From contig CAJTMV010000006.1 in the NCBI GenBank assembly GCA_910577225.1, positions 1 to 64,000 on the forward strand: a stretch of 64,000 bases of DNA. Reading direction: 5' to 3'. Made by a program: the position numbers and the translations under genes. The DNA comes from an uncultured Eubacterium sp. (lineage in GTDB: Bacteria > Bacillota > Clostridia > Lachnospirales > Lachnospiraceae). The notes beneath the pieces were generated by a model, which was given only the letters and a program-made list of their open reading frames with translations, was not told where the DNA came from and searched no databases. Shown here one piece after another: positions 43,091 to 52,049 of the stretch (position 1 is the stretch's first letter; each line of letters begins with the position of its first letter).

Positions 43091-44638
43091 TTATCTTTTA
43101 GATAGCAAAAAGACAGCTGAAACCCTTAATCTTCCAGTGAATTGTGATTCTGTCATCCATCTGTATCCTGTCTGGTAGGTTCCCCGGTTAGAAGATTTTA
43201 AAGAATCCAAAACCAGATACTTTCCATTATCATACGCCACCAGAGCCATCAAATGGTCTGGCAGGCTGATAACCGCCGTACCCCCACCCTGTAAATGAGA
43301 ACGTGCAGCCCCTACACTGCTTACCTTACCAGAATACCTGAACCCATATGCTTCTCCATTCGCATTTGCATATGCCTGATACAATCCCCATGATGTACCT
43401 ACTCCGTTAACTCTGTATCCGTGATTTACAGACCATTCCGCCAGTTCGGATGGCTGTATAAAATTTCCTGTCATATAATATACCGCATTTACATAAGATA
43501 ATATCCCACAACCAGCCTTTGAGACTGTCGTCCTTTCGCCGTCTGGCCCTTTTCCATAGGAAACATCCGCCCAGTCTCTGTCAGTCTGACTAAACACCTT
43601 GATAGGTCTCTGATTACTTTGATTATTATTTGCAGTCCCTGTCAGGTCATGATAAGCCTTTCCGCCTTTATCCACAGACTTTGTCTTTTCAACCAGCTTG
43701 ATTTCTATCGCTTCCATCTGCTTCGAACCGCCAGTCGTACCCGCCGTTTCTCCGTTGCGGGCCCAGCCAAGCCATCCGTAATCCGCACAGTGCGCACGGT
43801 AATATACGTCATACACACCCGAAATCGCCCCTGTCAGTTTGATTTCTACTGCTTCCATCCTTTTTGACTTACCATAAGTCCCTGCTGTCTTACCCGTTGT
43901 TTTCCAATCCTGCCAGCCTTCGTCTTCCATATGTGCACGATACAGAATTCCGTTTCCACCAAGAAAATCCGGACACTGAATCTGCAGAGCCTCCATCCGG
44001 TACCCTTTTCCCGTTGTACCCGCGGTCTGTTCTTCCCCGACCTCTTTTAGCCACCCATCATCCTGGACATGTGCTTTCACTTTCAAAACCGGCTTACTGA
44101 CAGAGCTCTGCGACGTACGCAGCCGTTTTGTCTTCAAAGACAGTTTGATCTCAATTGCTTCCATACGTAAGCCGCATCCGGTCGAACCTGCAAGACCTCC
44201 ATTTTTAGTCCATCCCAGCCAGCCCACCTCTCCAACATGTGCGCGGTAATACACATCATATTTTGTTGCAATCTCTCCTGTCAGTTTCATCTCAATCGCT
44301 TCCATACGCAGATTCCTGCCAGTACTTCCAGACTGTGCATTGTCGCTCTTCCATGAAGTCCATCCGTCATCCTGTATATGCGTGCGATAGGTAATACCGC
44401 CTGCCATGCCGGTGATCCGGATTTTAATTGCCTCTGCCCGTACGGATTTTCCTGTTGTTCCGCCTGTTGCACCGTTTCTTACATAATCCAGCCATCCCTT
44501 ATCCTGTATATGCAGGGAATACTCTACCGATGGCTTACTGTCCGCAGACGCAGAGACCACTCCCATCTGCATGCATAAAACAAGCGTCACTATCCATGCC
44601 AGCCCTTTACGTAAAAATTTGTAGTTTTCTTTTTTCAT
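43091..44638 (-). CDS. ChW-repeat surface protein with C39-like peptidase domain
   Basis: The 515-residue secreted protein contains six clostridial hydrophobic tryptophan (ChW) repeats, each with the pattern H-x-x-x-x-GW...G-x-TG...R-x-EA-x-I-x-L (about residues 35-325). A C-terminal domain of about 170 residues follows, with cysteine in VSKAGCGILSYVNAVYY and histidine in LPDHLMALVAYDNG, as in peptidase C39-like enzymes. An aspartate (YLVLDS) completes a possible triad. ChW domains are found mainly in Clostridia and mediate surface or substrate contact. AAGGAGG-type site precedes the ATG. It could process or be part of the exported surface structure. Confidence 0.88.
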   Translation of the reverse strand: MKKENYKFLRKGLAWIVTLVLCMQMGVVSASADSKPSVEYSLHIQDKGWLDYVRNGATGGTTGKSVRAEAIKIRITGMAGGITYRTHIQDDGWTSWKSDNAQSGSTGRNLRMEAIEMKLTGEIATKYDVYYRAHVGEVGWLGWTKNGGLAGSTGCGLRMEAIEIKLSLKTKRLRTSQSSVSKPVLKVKAHVQDDGWLKEVGEEQTAGTTGKGYRMEALQIQCPDFLGGNGILYRAHMEDEGWQDWKTTGKTAGTYGKSKRMEAVEIKLTGAISGVYDVYYRAHCADYGWLGWARNGETAGTTGGSKQMEAIEIKLVEKTKSVDKGGKAYHDLTGTANNNQSNQRPIKVFSQTDRDWADVSYGKGPDGERTTVSKAGCGILSYVNAVYYMTGNFIQPSELAEWSVNHGYRVNGVGTSWGLYQAYANANGEAYGFRYSGKVSSVGAARSHLQGGGTAVISLPDHLMALVAYDNGKYLVLDSLKSSNRGTYQTGYRWMTESQFTGRLRVSAVFLLSKR

Positions 44639-44809
44639 ACTCTTTTCTCCTTCCTTAATAAATGACTGTTACTATCCGGCTGTCATCTTCACATATCCAG
44701 CTGTCTCACCCCCTTCCTCCGATCGTCCGGATTCAATCATCACAATCTGTTACAAAACCTGAGTGTTCATTAAATTTCCTATCAAACACAAAGTTCATTA
44801 CAAAAATTT

Positions 44810-45232
44810 CTATATTTTTTTTATTTTTCTCCAGTAAATTTTCTTGCCGGAACCTATGTCAGACTGTATCAAATATAATCTGTCTCCCATTTTTTTTACC
44901 TTCATCTTCTCCTTTATTTTATCGCCGCGATTACTTTGGGTTATTGTAACTTTCAATGTCTTACCTTTTAATGAACACTTTCCTTTTCCACCTTCAAACC
45001 CATAAAAACACTCAATTTTCTTTTTCGATGAAATTTTTAAATATGGTTGAAACAATGAGAACCCAGAACCAAAATCTATGCTCGGACCACTTTCATTAAC
45101 TTCAATATAACGTTCTACATCAAATTCGTATTTTCCCACAATGTTATCAAAATCTATAGCCGCATCAACTCTTTTATCAAATAAAACGATTCCAATTACA
45201 AATAATAATAAACATATAATCTTTTTATTCAT
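44810..45232 (-). CDS. Small secreted hypothetical protein
   Basis: A 140-residue protein with a signal peptide (KKIICLLLFVIGIVLF) and a mature part rich in lysine and beta-strand sequence (GKYEFDVERYIEVNE; KGKTLKVTITQSNRGDKI). I do not recognise a family. The start at 45232 is preferred over an ATG 117 bases upstream, because the signal peptide begins there and GAGGGGGA lies before it. It lies in the surface gene cluster on the same strand. Confidence 0.65.
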   Translation of the reverse strand: MNKKIICLLLFVIGIVLFDKRVDAAIDFDNIVGKYEFDVERYIEVNESGPSIDFGSGFSLFQPYLKISSKKKIECFYGFEGGKGKCSLKGKTLKVTITQSNRGDKIKEKMKVKKMGDRLYLIQSDIGSGKKIYWRKIKKI

Positions 45233-45390
45233 TCCGCTATCCCCCTCGTATAATAAGTTTATAGCCAAATAAAACAGGCTATGGACTTTTTCTTTTTTGT
45301 ATGAATGTACGGTAATTCTTTGAGGGAATCTCCTCCCGCCTTCTCTCATTCATACGGTTAATAGTTCCTAATTTTTTCAAATAACTATAG

Positions 45391-45640
45391 ATGAAAGATC
45401 ATTCTTTGAAATATCTCATCATTGCTATGGAATCCACTGGTTTTTACGGCGTACATATTGCAAACTACCTTTCCACCTGTGAAAAGCTGGCTGCTTTCTC
45501 CACCCATGTGTACTGCCTGAACCCGAAGGATATAAAAGGATATAAGAAATCCTTCAACTCCCTGGATAAAAATGACGGGATTGATTCCTTTTTCATTGCT
45601 GATTTTGCCCGTGTAGGCCGTATCAGCGTAAAGCCATGGC
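45391..45640 (+). pseudogene. IS110-family transposase fragment
   Basis: The plus-strand frame reads IIAMESTGFYGVHIANYLS, VYCLNPKDIKGYKKSFNSLD and NDGIDSFFIADFARVGRI, matching the N-terminal DEDD domain of IS110 transposases. The first 40 residues and the C-terminal catalytic serine domain are absent. A C9 run at 45650 marks the right junction. It is a scar inside the minus-strand surface cluster. Confidence 0.82.
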
Positions 45641-45793
45641 GTGGCTCCCCCCCCCCGACCGTCAGGATTCAACGCAGAAATATTGTTCCCATCCATATAT
45701 AAATCCCTGTTGTCTGATGTATCATTCCATCACTTTTAAATGAACAATCAGCCTGACACTACAGTATAAAACGATACTTTTTATATTTACATA

Positions 45794-46429
45794 TCATAAA
45801 TACTTATTCAGGTTCTTTTGTGTAATATCCATCAGCTTCAGTTTCTTTTTTCTGGCGCCTTTTTTCAGCCTGTTTACATATGCTTTATATTTTGAAGCTG
45901 AAACTGATTTGCCTTTCACCTTATAAATATACGGCTCATACCCATAAGGTTCATTTTCCGTATCTTTCAATTCCCCAGTTACCAGATTCATATAATCGCA
46001 GCCATGTTTTTCGGCTTTCATACTCATTTTTTTACCATCAAATCTATAGTATGTCTGCACATCGTCTCCGCCATGTACACGTGTCAGACAGATTAATTTC
46101 TTATTTGGATAAAATGAATAATCTCCGGAATAACCGCTTCCAATAATTTTCACTTTTCCATTCACATATGCATAAATATGAAACCGGTACATCCCATCAC
46201 CTGTCACAATAAGTTCTGATATGCCATCCTGATTTAAATCAATGAGTGCAAACTGCCCCTGATTCCAGCCTATACTATCTGCTTCGGCCTGTGAAGACAG
46301 CAGGTAAGAGCGATATGCTTTCAATGCCTGTTCTGATTTTTTGGTTGCTGCCTGCGTATTTTCTGTCGAAACAAATAAAAATCCAATTAAGAACACTGCC
46401 ATTCCAATTATTAAAATTTTACTTCTCAT
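45794..46429 (-). CDS. Secreted protein with VCBS-like domain
   Basis: The 211-residue protein has a signal peptide (KILIIGMAVFLIGFLF, cleavage near TQA) and a domain with FALIDLNQDGISELIVTGDG, a calcium-binding, FG-GAP/VCBS-like beta-propeller motif common in Lachnospiraceae surface proteins. The tail is lysine-rich (KKGARKKKLKLMD). GGGAGG and AAAGG lie before ATG 46429; a longer upstream frame overlaps the kinase gene and is not credible. It follows the kinase gene by 64 bases. Confidence 0.7.
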   Translation of the reverse strand: MRSKILIIGMAVFLIGFLFVSTENTQAATKKSEQALKAYRSYLLSSQAEADSIGWNQGQFALIDLNQDGISELIVTGDGMYRFHIYAYVNGKVKIIGSGYSGDYSFYPNKKLICLTRVHGGDDVQTYYRFDGKKMSMKAEKHGCDYMNLVTGELKDTENEPYGYEPYIYKVKGKSVSASKYKAYVNRLKKGARKKKLKLMDITQKNLNKYL

Positions 46430-46493
46430 ATCCTTTGATACCTCCCCAACTAAGCATTTATCCCAAATTTTCCGATGTTCCTCTTTATTCCTC

Positions 46494-49352
46494 TCACGGA
46501 TCAGCTGTCTGCTCCAGCCCATTGGCTGCCGCAACCAGCTCATCCAGGGAATAAAGGCTGCAGGAACGAATGGTGCCATCCTGATAATCAAATACCACCG
46601 TATCCTCATATACATCACACAGCCCCGGCAGCTCCGCCAGCTTCTGCAGATTTTCATCCAGCAGTATTCCATACCGTTCCAGCTGAGTACTGACATATTC
46701 CATCAGAATGCACCCGTCCAGCTGCGTCACATAGGTAAGATTCGCATCTTCCTCCAGTTGTGCAGCCAGCTGTTCCGTCTTTCGACTGTATACCTTTAGC
46801 GGCTCATTCAGCCGGGAAACGATACGATAATGATCCGTAACAAACTCTTCCTTCATTTTCTGATCGGGCGCTTCGCCTCTTTTTTCCTGAATCACTGCGC
46901 CATCCATCCCATATTGGCGTACTGTGCCGTCCTTCCAGATGACTTCCAGATAAGAAGTATCCTGTCTGCGAATATACTGCTGATCATAAATCTCTTCCTT
47001 ATCCTCAAACACATACTCTGCTGTTATCGTTCCATTACGGTCATAAATCCGAAACCCCTGATAACCAAACACCATCAGCAGTTTTTTATCCCCGCTTACC
47101 CTCGCTTCCTGATGTACGTAATCCGCGTCATAGGAAAATATCTGCGCATCCGGATGACCATCCAGCCGAAAAATACGTACCCCTGGCTCTTTGCTGTTTG
47201 CGGCCAGCGCATATCCATGCGCAAGTTTTACAAAATCTCCCGGCTCTCCATAGTCAAACCGGCTGATCAGATTTGCTCCGCTGTCATAAAACGACAGGAT
47301 ACCATTCTCTGTCAAAACCATAGAGAACTGCCCTCTGGCATCATAATCCCGGATAACCTCCCCTTCAGTATAAGCAAGCTCTGTCTCTTCCAGCGTATCT
47401 GCGTCAAACCGTGCCAGCAGATTTCCATCCGACAGGCAGATTCCATCCTGGTCTGTACGAACCATCATTCTGTTTCTGGATTCCATACTTCCAATCAGTT
47501 CTGCTTCTTCCATATCCAGTATTCCGAAAAAATTCTGCTCACTGCCCTGTGCCGTATACGCAAACAACCCTCCGCTGAATCCGCCGCTAAACGTATCATA
47601 CGCGGATGTATCATATAAAATCAGCTCTTTTTCCGGATCCTGTATGGATATGACACGCAGACCACCATCCGAAAAACTGGCCGCAAGCCACTGCCCGCCA
47701 TCATCCAGCGCAAAAATACGACCAAAACGGCTGATATAAATATCATCCGACGCAGGGATACGCTGCCCCTGGAAGGAAAGCTCCCCGATTTTTGACCCAT
47801 CTGCCGTATGATATAAGTCCACATGACCGCCTTTCTGATTGAGCGCAGCCGCCACCTTCCGGTTGCCGGAAATCGCCAGCTGCTCTGCCGGTCCGCCTGT
47901 CCAGAGTACTTCATTGGATGCCAGACTGTATGCTTCCACACCCTGCTCACCCGTATACAAAATCGTATCCTCGTCTATAAAAAAACAGGCTGATTGTGCC
48001 GATTCCCGCATGCTGCGTACGGCCACAGGCTCTTCTTCGCCTGTCGGATAAACCGCGGTCTCATACGCATACATAGCCGCATAATGCTTTCCCTCCGGTG
48101 ATATTTCCAGTCCAAACGGAACTGCCGGCAGCTGCACGATCGCATCCGCTTTAAATCCATCCGTCAGATCGTAAACGCCCAGGGCATCTGCCAGCGCTTT
48201 GTGCACCTCTGCGGGAATCGGTGCATGAAACAGCCCTTTGCCTGTATCAAGCGCCTGCATCGCCTGATTCACTGCCGCAGACAGATTGCCATCCGCAAAA
48301 GAAGCCTGCGCATAACTGGCCAGCTTTAGCGATGTCTGATAATTTTCTGTCTGTTTCATCCCGACAAATGTAAAAGCGCCTCCCATCAAAAATAAACCCG
48401 CAGAAAGAGCTGTAAGGATTGTAAACCGTCTCTGATTTCCTCTAACCCTGCTGTCATCAGAACGCAGCCGTAAAAAAGCATCCAGCATTTCTTCTGCCGA
48501 CTGGTAACGCCCGTCAGGATTTGCAGCCATTGACTTTTGGATAATGGCCGCTACCCGCGGGCTGCAGCACCTGCTCAGCAGATCGGTATCCACTTTCCAC
48601 TTAGATGCAGTCTGTCCTGTCAGCAGACGATACAAGGTTGCTCCCAGGCTGTAAATATCCGAACGAACGTCCATATAGACCTTTTTTTTCGAAGATCTGC
48701 TGCTCTGACTGTCCGGCCCGGCGGATGCGTCTGACTTTATCCTTCGCCCTGTGCGCGAGTGAACTCTGGCTGCATTGCGTGTCTGCATCAGCTGGTTATA
48801 AAAGACCGGATCTGAGATATACTGCTCCGGAGACGCGTATCCCATGCTGTATCCGACCCGTACGGCGCCTTCTTCCCCCAGCGCCAGCGCAATATTAAAA
48901 TCGATCAGACAAATATCTCCATCCGGACGCAGCATAATATTTGCAGGCTTGATATCGCCATGCAGTATGCCATGTGGCTTTTGACTGTGCAGATAGTCCA
49001 ATGCTTCCAGCAGCTGGCAGGCCCATTTCACAATCGTCCGCTGAGGTACTGCCTGTCTGCGCTTTACCAGCTTATCCAGACTTTCTCCTTCCACATAATC
49101 CATCACGGTATATACGGTATCTCCTGCCTGTACAAAATCATATACCTGGGGGATATAGGTATGGCTCAGTCCTTTTAACAGATCTACTTCATTTCTTAAT
49201 TTTTCTTCCCCGGTACTCAGCTTCCGCTTGTCCGCTTTTAACACCACCCGTTTGTCCAGACGGATATGACGGCCCAGGTAAACGACGCCACCGCCTCCGG
49301 CTCCAATCTTTTGACCTAATTCATACATACCCGCAATGATTACCGAGCCCAT
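46494..49352 (-). CDS. Membrane Ser/Thr kinase with extracytoplasmic beta-propeller
   Basis: The 952-residue protein has a Hanks-type kinase domain (1-295), one membrane helix (310-330) and a 600-residue outside region with repeated strand motifs of WD40/YVTN propellers (FALDDGGQWLAASFSDGGLRV). Kinase motifs: GAGGGGVVYLG, lysine 39, HGDIKPANIM (arginine of HRD replaced by glycine), DFN instead of DFG at 151-153, and ASPEQ. A 45-residue Ser/Arg-rich insert follows ASPEQ. The catalytic aspartate and lysine are present, so it may be active despite the changes. The propeller probably senses an external ligand. Preceded by AAAGGAAGA. Confidence 0.88.
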   Translation of the reverse strand: MGSVIIAGMYELGQKIGAGGGGVVYLGRHIRLDKRVVLKADKRKLSTGEEKLRNEVDLLKGLSHTYIPQVYDFVQAGDTVYTVMDYVEGESLDKLVKRRQAVPQRTIVKWACQLLEALDYLHSQKPHGILHGDIKPANIMLRPDGDICLIDFNIALALGEEGAVRVGYSMGYASPEQYISDPVFYNQLMQTRNAARVHSRTGRRIKSDASAGPDSQSSRSSKKKVYMDVRSDIYSLGATLYRLLTGQTASKWKVDTDLLSRCCSPRVAAIIQKSMAANPDGRYQSAEEMLDAFLRLRSDDSRVRGNQRRFTILTALSAGLFLMGGAFTFVGMKQTENYQTSLKLASYAQASFADGNLSAAVNQAMQALDTGKGLFHAPIPAEVHKALADALGVYDLTDGFKADAIVQLPAVPFGLEISPEGKHYAAMYAYETAVYPTGEEEPVAVRSMRESAQSACFFIDEDTILYTGEQGVEAYSLASNEVLWTGGPAEQLAISGNRKVAAALNQKGGHVDLYHTADGSKIGELSFQGQRIPASDDIYISRFGRIFALDDGGQWLAASFSDGGLRVISIQDPEKELILYDTSAYDTFSGGFSGGLFAYTAQGSEQNFFGILDMEEAELIGSMESRNRMMVRTDQDGICLSDGNLLARFDADTLEETELAYTEGEVIRDYDARGQFSMVLTENGILSFYDSGANLISRFDYGEPGDFVKLAHGYALAANSKEPGVRIFRLDGHPDAQIFSYDADYVHQEARVSGDKKLLMVFGYQGFRIYDRNGTITAEYVFEDKEEIYDQQYIRRQDTSYLEVIWKDGTVRQYGMDGAVIQEKRGEAPDQKMKEEFVTDHYRIVSRLNEPLKVYSRKTEQLAAQLEEDANLTYVTQLDGCILMEYVSTQLERYGILLDENLQKLAELPGLCDVYEDTVVFDYQDGTIRSCSLYSLDELVAAANGLEQTADP

Positions 49353-49363
49353 CCTGTCTTCCT

Positions 49364-49549
49364 TTACCCTTTCTCTCTCACATGGTATTTCTGCGGCTGG
49401 CCATATTCCTGATCCAGCTCTTTATGGATCTTTCCTTTTTTCACAAGATAAAAAACTGCCTGTGCCGCAAATAAAATACCCGCAACCCCCATCATACATA
49501 TCCCGCCATAAAACCACAGATCATAGCTGGCCAATCGTGTCATCAGCAT
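49364..49549 (-). CDS. Small membrane protein
   Basis: A 61-residue protein with one hydrophobic segment (WFYGGICMMGVAGILFAAQAV) and a charged tail. Two in-frame ATGs are possible; GGGAGG directly abuts the first (49555), so the second at 49549 has better spacing. It lies between the ABC exporter gene and the propeller kinase gene, 11 bases before the kinase start, so the three are probably cotranscribed. It may be an accessory subunit. Confidence 0.6.
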   Translation of the reverse strand: MLMTRLASYDLWFYGGICMMGVAGILFAAQAVFYLVKKGKIHKELDQEYGQPQKYHVREKG

Positions 49550-49614
49550 TTTCATCCTCCCTTACAGCTTTGTATCTGTAACAGCTCAGACACTCCGGAA
49601 TCGCTGCAGTAATT

Positions 49615-52026
49615 CTATCTTTGGTCATTCCTGAGATTTCGCAGCACTATCATGCTGATAAACGCACATCCGACTGCCATAAAAAGCATAATCATCCATG
49701 TCTCTCCCAGGTGTTCCCTCGTATGTTTAAAAATCGCCTCCGCCTTATGCTCAATCGGGTACTGCTCCTGCATTTTCAGCGTCAGCTTATTTAACCGCGC
49801 AATATTTCCAAGACTCTCTACTGACCAGCGGCTGATCGTCAGTATGGATATTTTTTTTGACATTCCTTTGAGTTCAAATAAAATCCCTGAAAATAAGAGC
49901 TGTACGATAAGTACAAACGGCGCAACCGCCATTGCTCTGTCCGCATTTCTTACAAACGCAGATATAATCAGGCCGATTGCCGCCGAGGCCAGTATTGTAA
50001 AAAACATGGTAAGGAATACTTCGATCTCAGCAGCTTCAAAAAACAATCCTTTTTTCAGTTCATTTTTACACAATGCCAAAAATACGCCTGACAAAATCGC
50101 CCCCTGCACCAGACAGATCAGAGACTGCACGATATATTTTGAGAGTATGTACATGCCAAGACGCAGATTTCCCATGTATTCCCGTTTTAAAATCACACGT
50201 TCCTTACAGATTTCCTGAATGGTATTAAACATGCCAATCCAGATACCGGAACAGGCCAGCGCAAACATAATGGACTTTGTCTGTTCATACTGTCTGAATA
50301 TTTCTTTCCCAGCCACGACATTTAACAGCAGCGCAACCAGAAATGGCTGAAGCAACAGCAGCAAAAGTCTTTGCTTATCATTGCGAATAAGCTCCATATA
50401 CCGCAATGTAAGTACAGATAACTGCCGCAGCATGGATGTTCTTTTTTCCGGTATCTTCCTGCCCGCCGCAGGCGGCTCTGGCTGCGGCGCTGCGGCCTGC
50501 AGCTGCCTGAACCGGCCAGACCACTTTTGAGAATCATCCGTAACGAAATTATAGATGTCTACCAGGTCTTCAGTATGGAAAAAACGTTTTGCCTGCTGCG
50601 GTGTACCGCTAAAGCAAAGCCTGCCGCCGCTGCCCATAATGATGATTTTATCGCACAGATGCAGGCTCTGCGTCGTATGCGTCACCATCACAATCGTCTT
50701 TTCCTCCTGTTTGGATAGCCTGCTTAGCGTCTGCATCAGCTTTTGTTCCGTGCCAGGATCCAGCCCAGACGTTGGTTCATCCAGAAAAAACAGTCCCGGA
50801 TCTGCCAGAAGCTCTACAGCAATGCTTGCCCTTTTTTTCTGTCCGCCGCTGAGTTTTCGGATAAACTTATCCTGATGCTCTGTCAGCTCTACCATCGCAA
50901 GTACTTTATCAATGCGCTCCGCCATTTCTTCTTTTGTCGTATCTTCCGGCATTTTCATCTTCGCTGTATATGACAGCATTTTCCTGAGTGTCAGATTTTC
51001 ATAAATAATGTCCTGCTGCGGTACAAATCCAATAATATTTTTCAGTGAAGAAAAATTTTCATGCAAACGAATGCCATTACATAACACGGTCCCCGATACC
51101 TTGTCGTCAAACCCGCTCAGCGCCGTCATAAGCGTCGTTTTGCCCGCTCCCGAACCGCCAATAATTGCCACAAATTCATTGTTGTCGATACGGCAGTCCA
51201 CATGATCCAAAATCATATGCGCCTTTTTGCCCTTTCCAACCGTCTTGCACAGGTCCCGTGTCTCCAGGCTGATGCCGCTTCCACGCGCTTTGTATATGAG
51301 CCGGTTTCCGACAACAAACATTGTCGTACTCGCGATTTGTATAATATCCTTATCGCAGAGCTGATACGTACCCGAAAGACGAATGCCATTAATGAACACG
51401 CCATTCCTGCTGTTGTTGTCCGTAATTGCCATGCCGCCTGCCAGCCGCCTTAAAACCGCGTGGCACCGTGTGACAGATGCCTGTCCCAGCACAATATCAT
51501 TGCCCTGCGCACGTCCAATTGTCATCTGCGGTTTATCCATCTCCACCTGTTTCCAGCTGCCCTGGGATTCACCGGACGTAAAAAACAAAACGACTGTATG
51601 CTTCTGATTCTGGTCAGCTTCCGGCATGTCGATCCGGAAAATGTTCTCTGCCGCCGAAAGCCAGTGATATTTCATTGGGTCTATTTTCTGAAAACGATTC
51701 GCCTTTTTCTGGTAAATCCCGTTTTTGCTTCCCACGTCAGCCAGAAACATCCTGCCGCCTTCCAGCTTTAGTCTGCCATGCACGCCAGAAACAATTGGCG
51801 AACGCAGCACGATATCATTTTTTGCCGGATCACGCCCGATATTCAGTCTGTCCTTTCCAAATGAAGCCAGATCAATTTCATGAAATTCACCCTCATCGAT
51901 AATAATCAGCTTCCCAGTTCCCCGAAAGCCGCTCTTATGGGGCGGCTGCATGTACACGGTATCCCCTGCGTTCTGCCCTGGCTGCATATGTCCGCCGCCC
52001 TGCCCGCCTTCCTGTTTTCCTGCCAT
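49615..52026 (-). CDS. FHA-FHA-ABC exporter fusion (Rv1747 architecture)
   Basis: The 803-residue protein has two FHA domains (about 35-130: LNIGRDPAKNDIV, SGVHGRL, SKNGIY; about 165-245: MTIGRAQGNDIV, TRCHAVL, SRNGVFING), an ABC ATPase (Walker A GGSGAGKTTLMTALSG, signature LSGGQKKRASIAVELL, Walker B LFFLDEPTSGLDP) and an ABC-2 permease with six membrane segments (about 555-800). This is the layout of mycobacterial Rv1747, an exporter controlled by phosphothreonine binding to its FHA domains. Here two kinases and a phosphatase are in the same cluster, so regulation by phosphorylation is likely (inference). The substrate is unknown. AAGGAG precedes the ATG. Confidence 0.92.
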   Translation of the reverse strand: MAGKQEGGQGGGHMQPGQNAGDTVYMQPPHKSGFRGTGKLIIIDEGEFHEIDLASFGKDRLNIGRDPAKNDIVLRSPIVSGVHGRLKLEGGRMFLADVGSKNGIYQKKANRFQKIDPMKYHWLSAAENIFRIDMPEADQNQKHTVVLFFTSGESQGSWKQVEMDKPQMTIGRAQGNDIVLGQASVTRCHAVLRRLAGGMAITDNNSRNGVFINGIRLSGTYQLCDKDIIQIASTTMFVVGNRLIYKARGSGISLETRDLCKTVGKGKKAHMILDHVDCRIDNNEFVAIIGGSGAGKTTLMTALSGFDDKVSGTVLCNGIRLHENFSSLKNIIGFVPQQDIIYENLTLRKMLSYTAKMKMPEDTTKEEMAERIDKVLAMVELTEHQDKFIRKLSGGQKKRASIAVELLADPGLFFLDEPTSGLDPGTEQKLMQTLSRLSKQEEKTIVMVTHTTQSLHLCDKIIIMGSGGRLCFSGTPQQAKRFFHTEDLVDIYNFVTDDSQKWSGRFRQLQAAAPQPEPPAAGRKIPEKRTSMLRQLSVLTLRYMELIRNDKQRLLLLLLQPFLVALLLNVVAGKEIFRQYEQTKSIMFALACSGIWIGMFNTIQEICKERVILKREYMGNLRLGMYILSKYIVQSLICLVQGAILSGVFLALCKNELKKGLFFEAAEIEVFLTMFFTILASAAIGLIISAFVRNADRAMAVAPFVLIVQLLFSGILFELKGMSKKISILTISRWSVESLGNIARLNKLTLKMQEQYPIEHKAEAIFKHTREHLGETWMIMLFMAVGCAFISMIVLRNLRNDQR

Positions 52027-52049
52027 TTTCGCTTTCTCCTTCGTGTATC

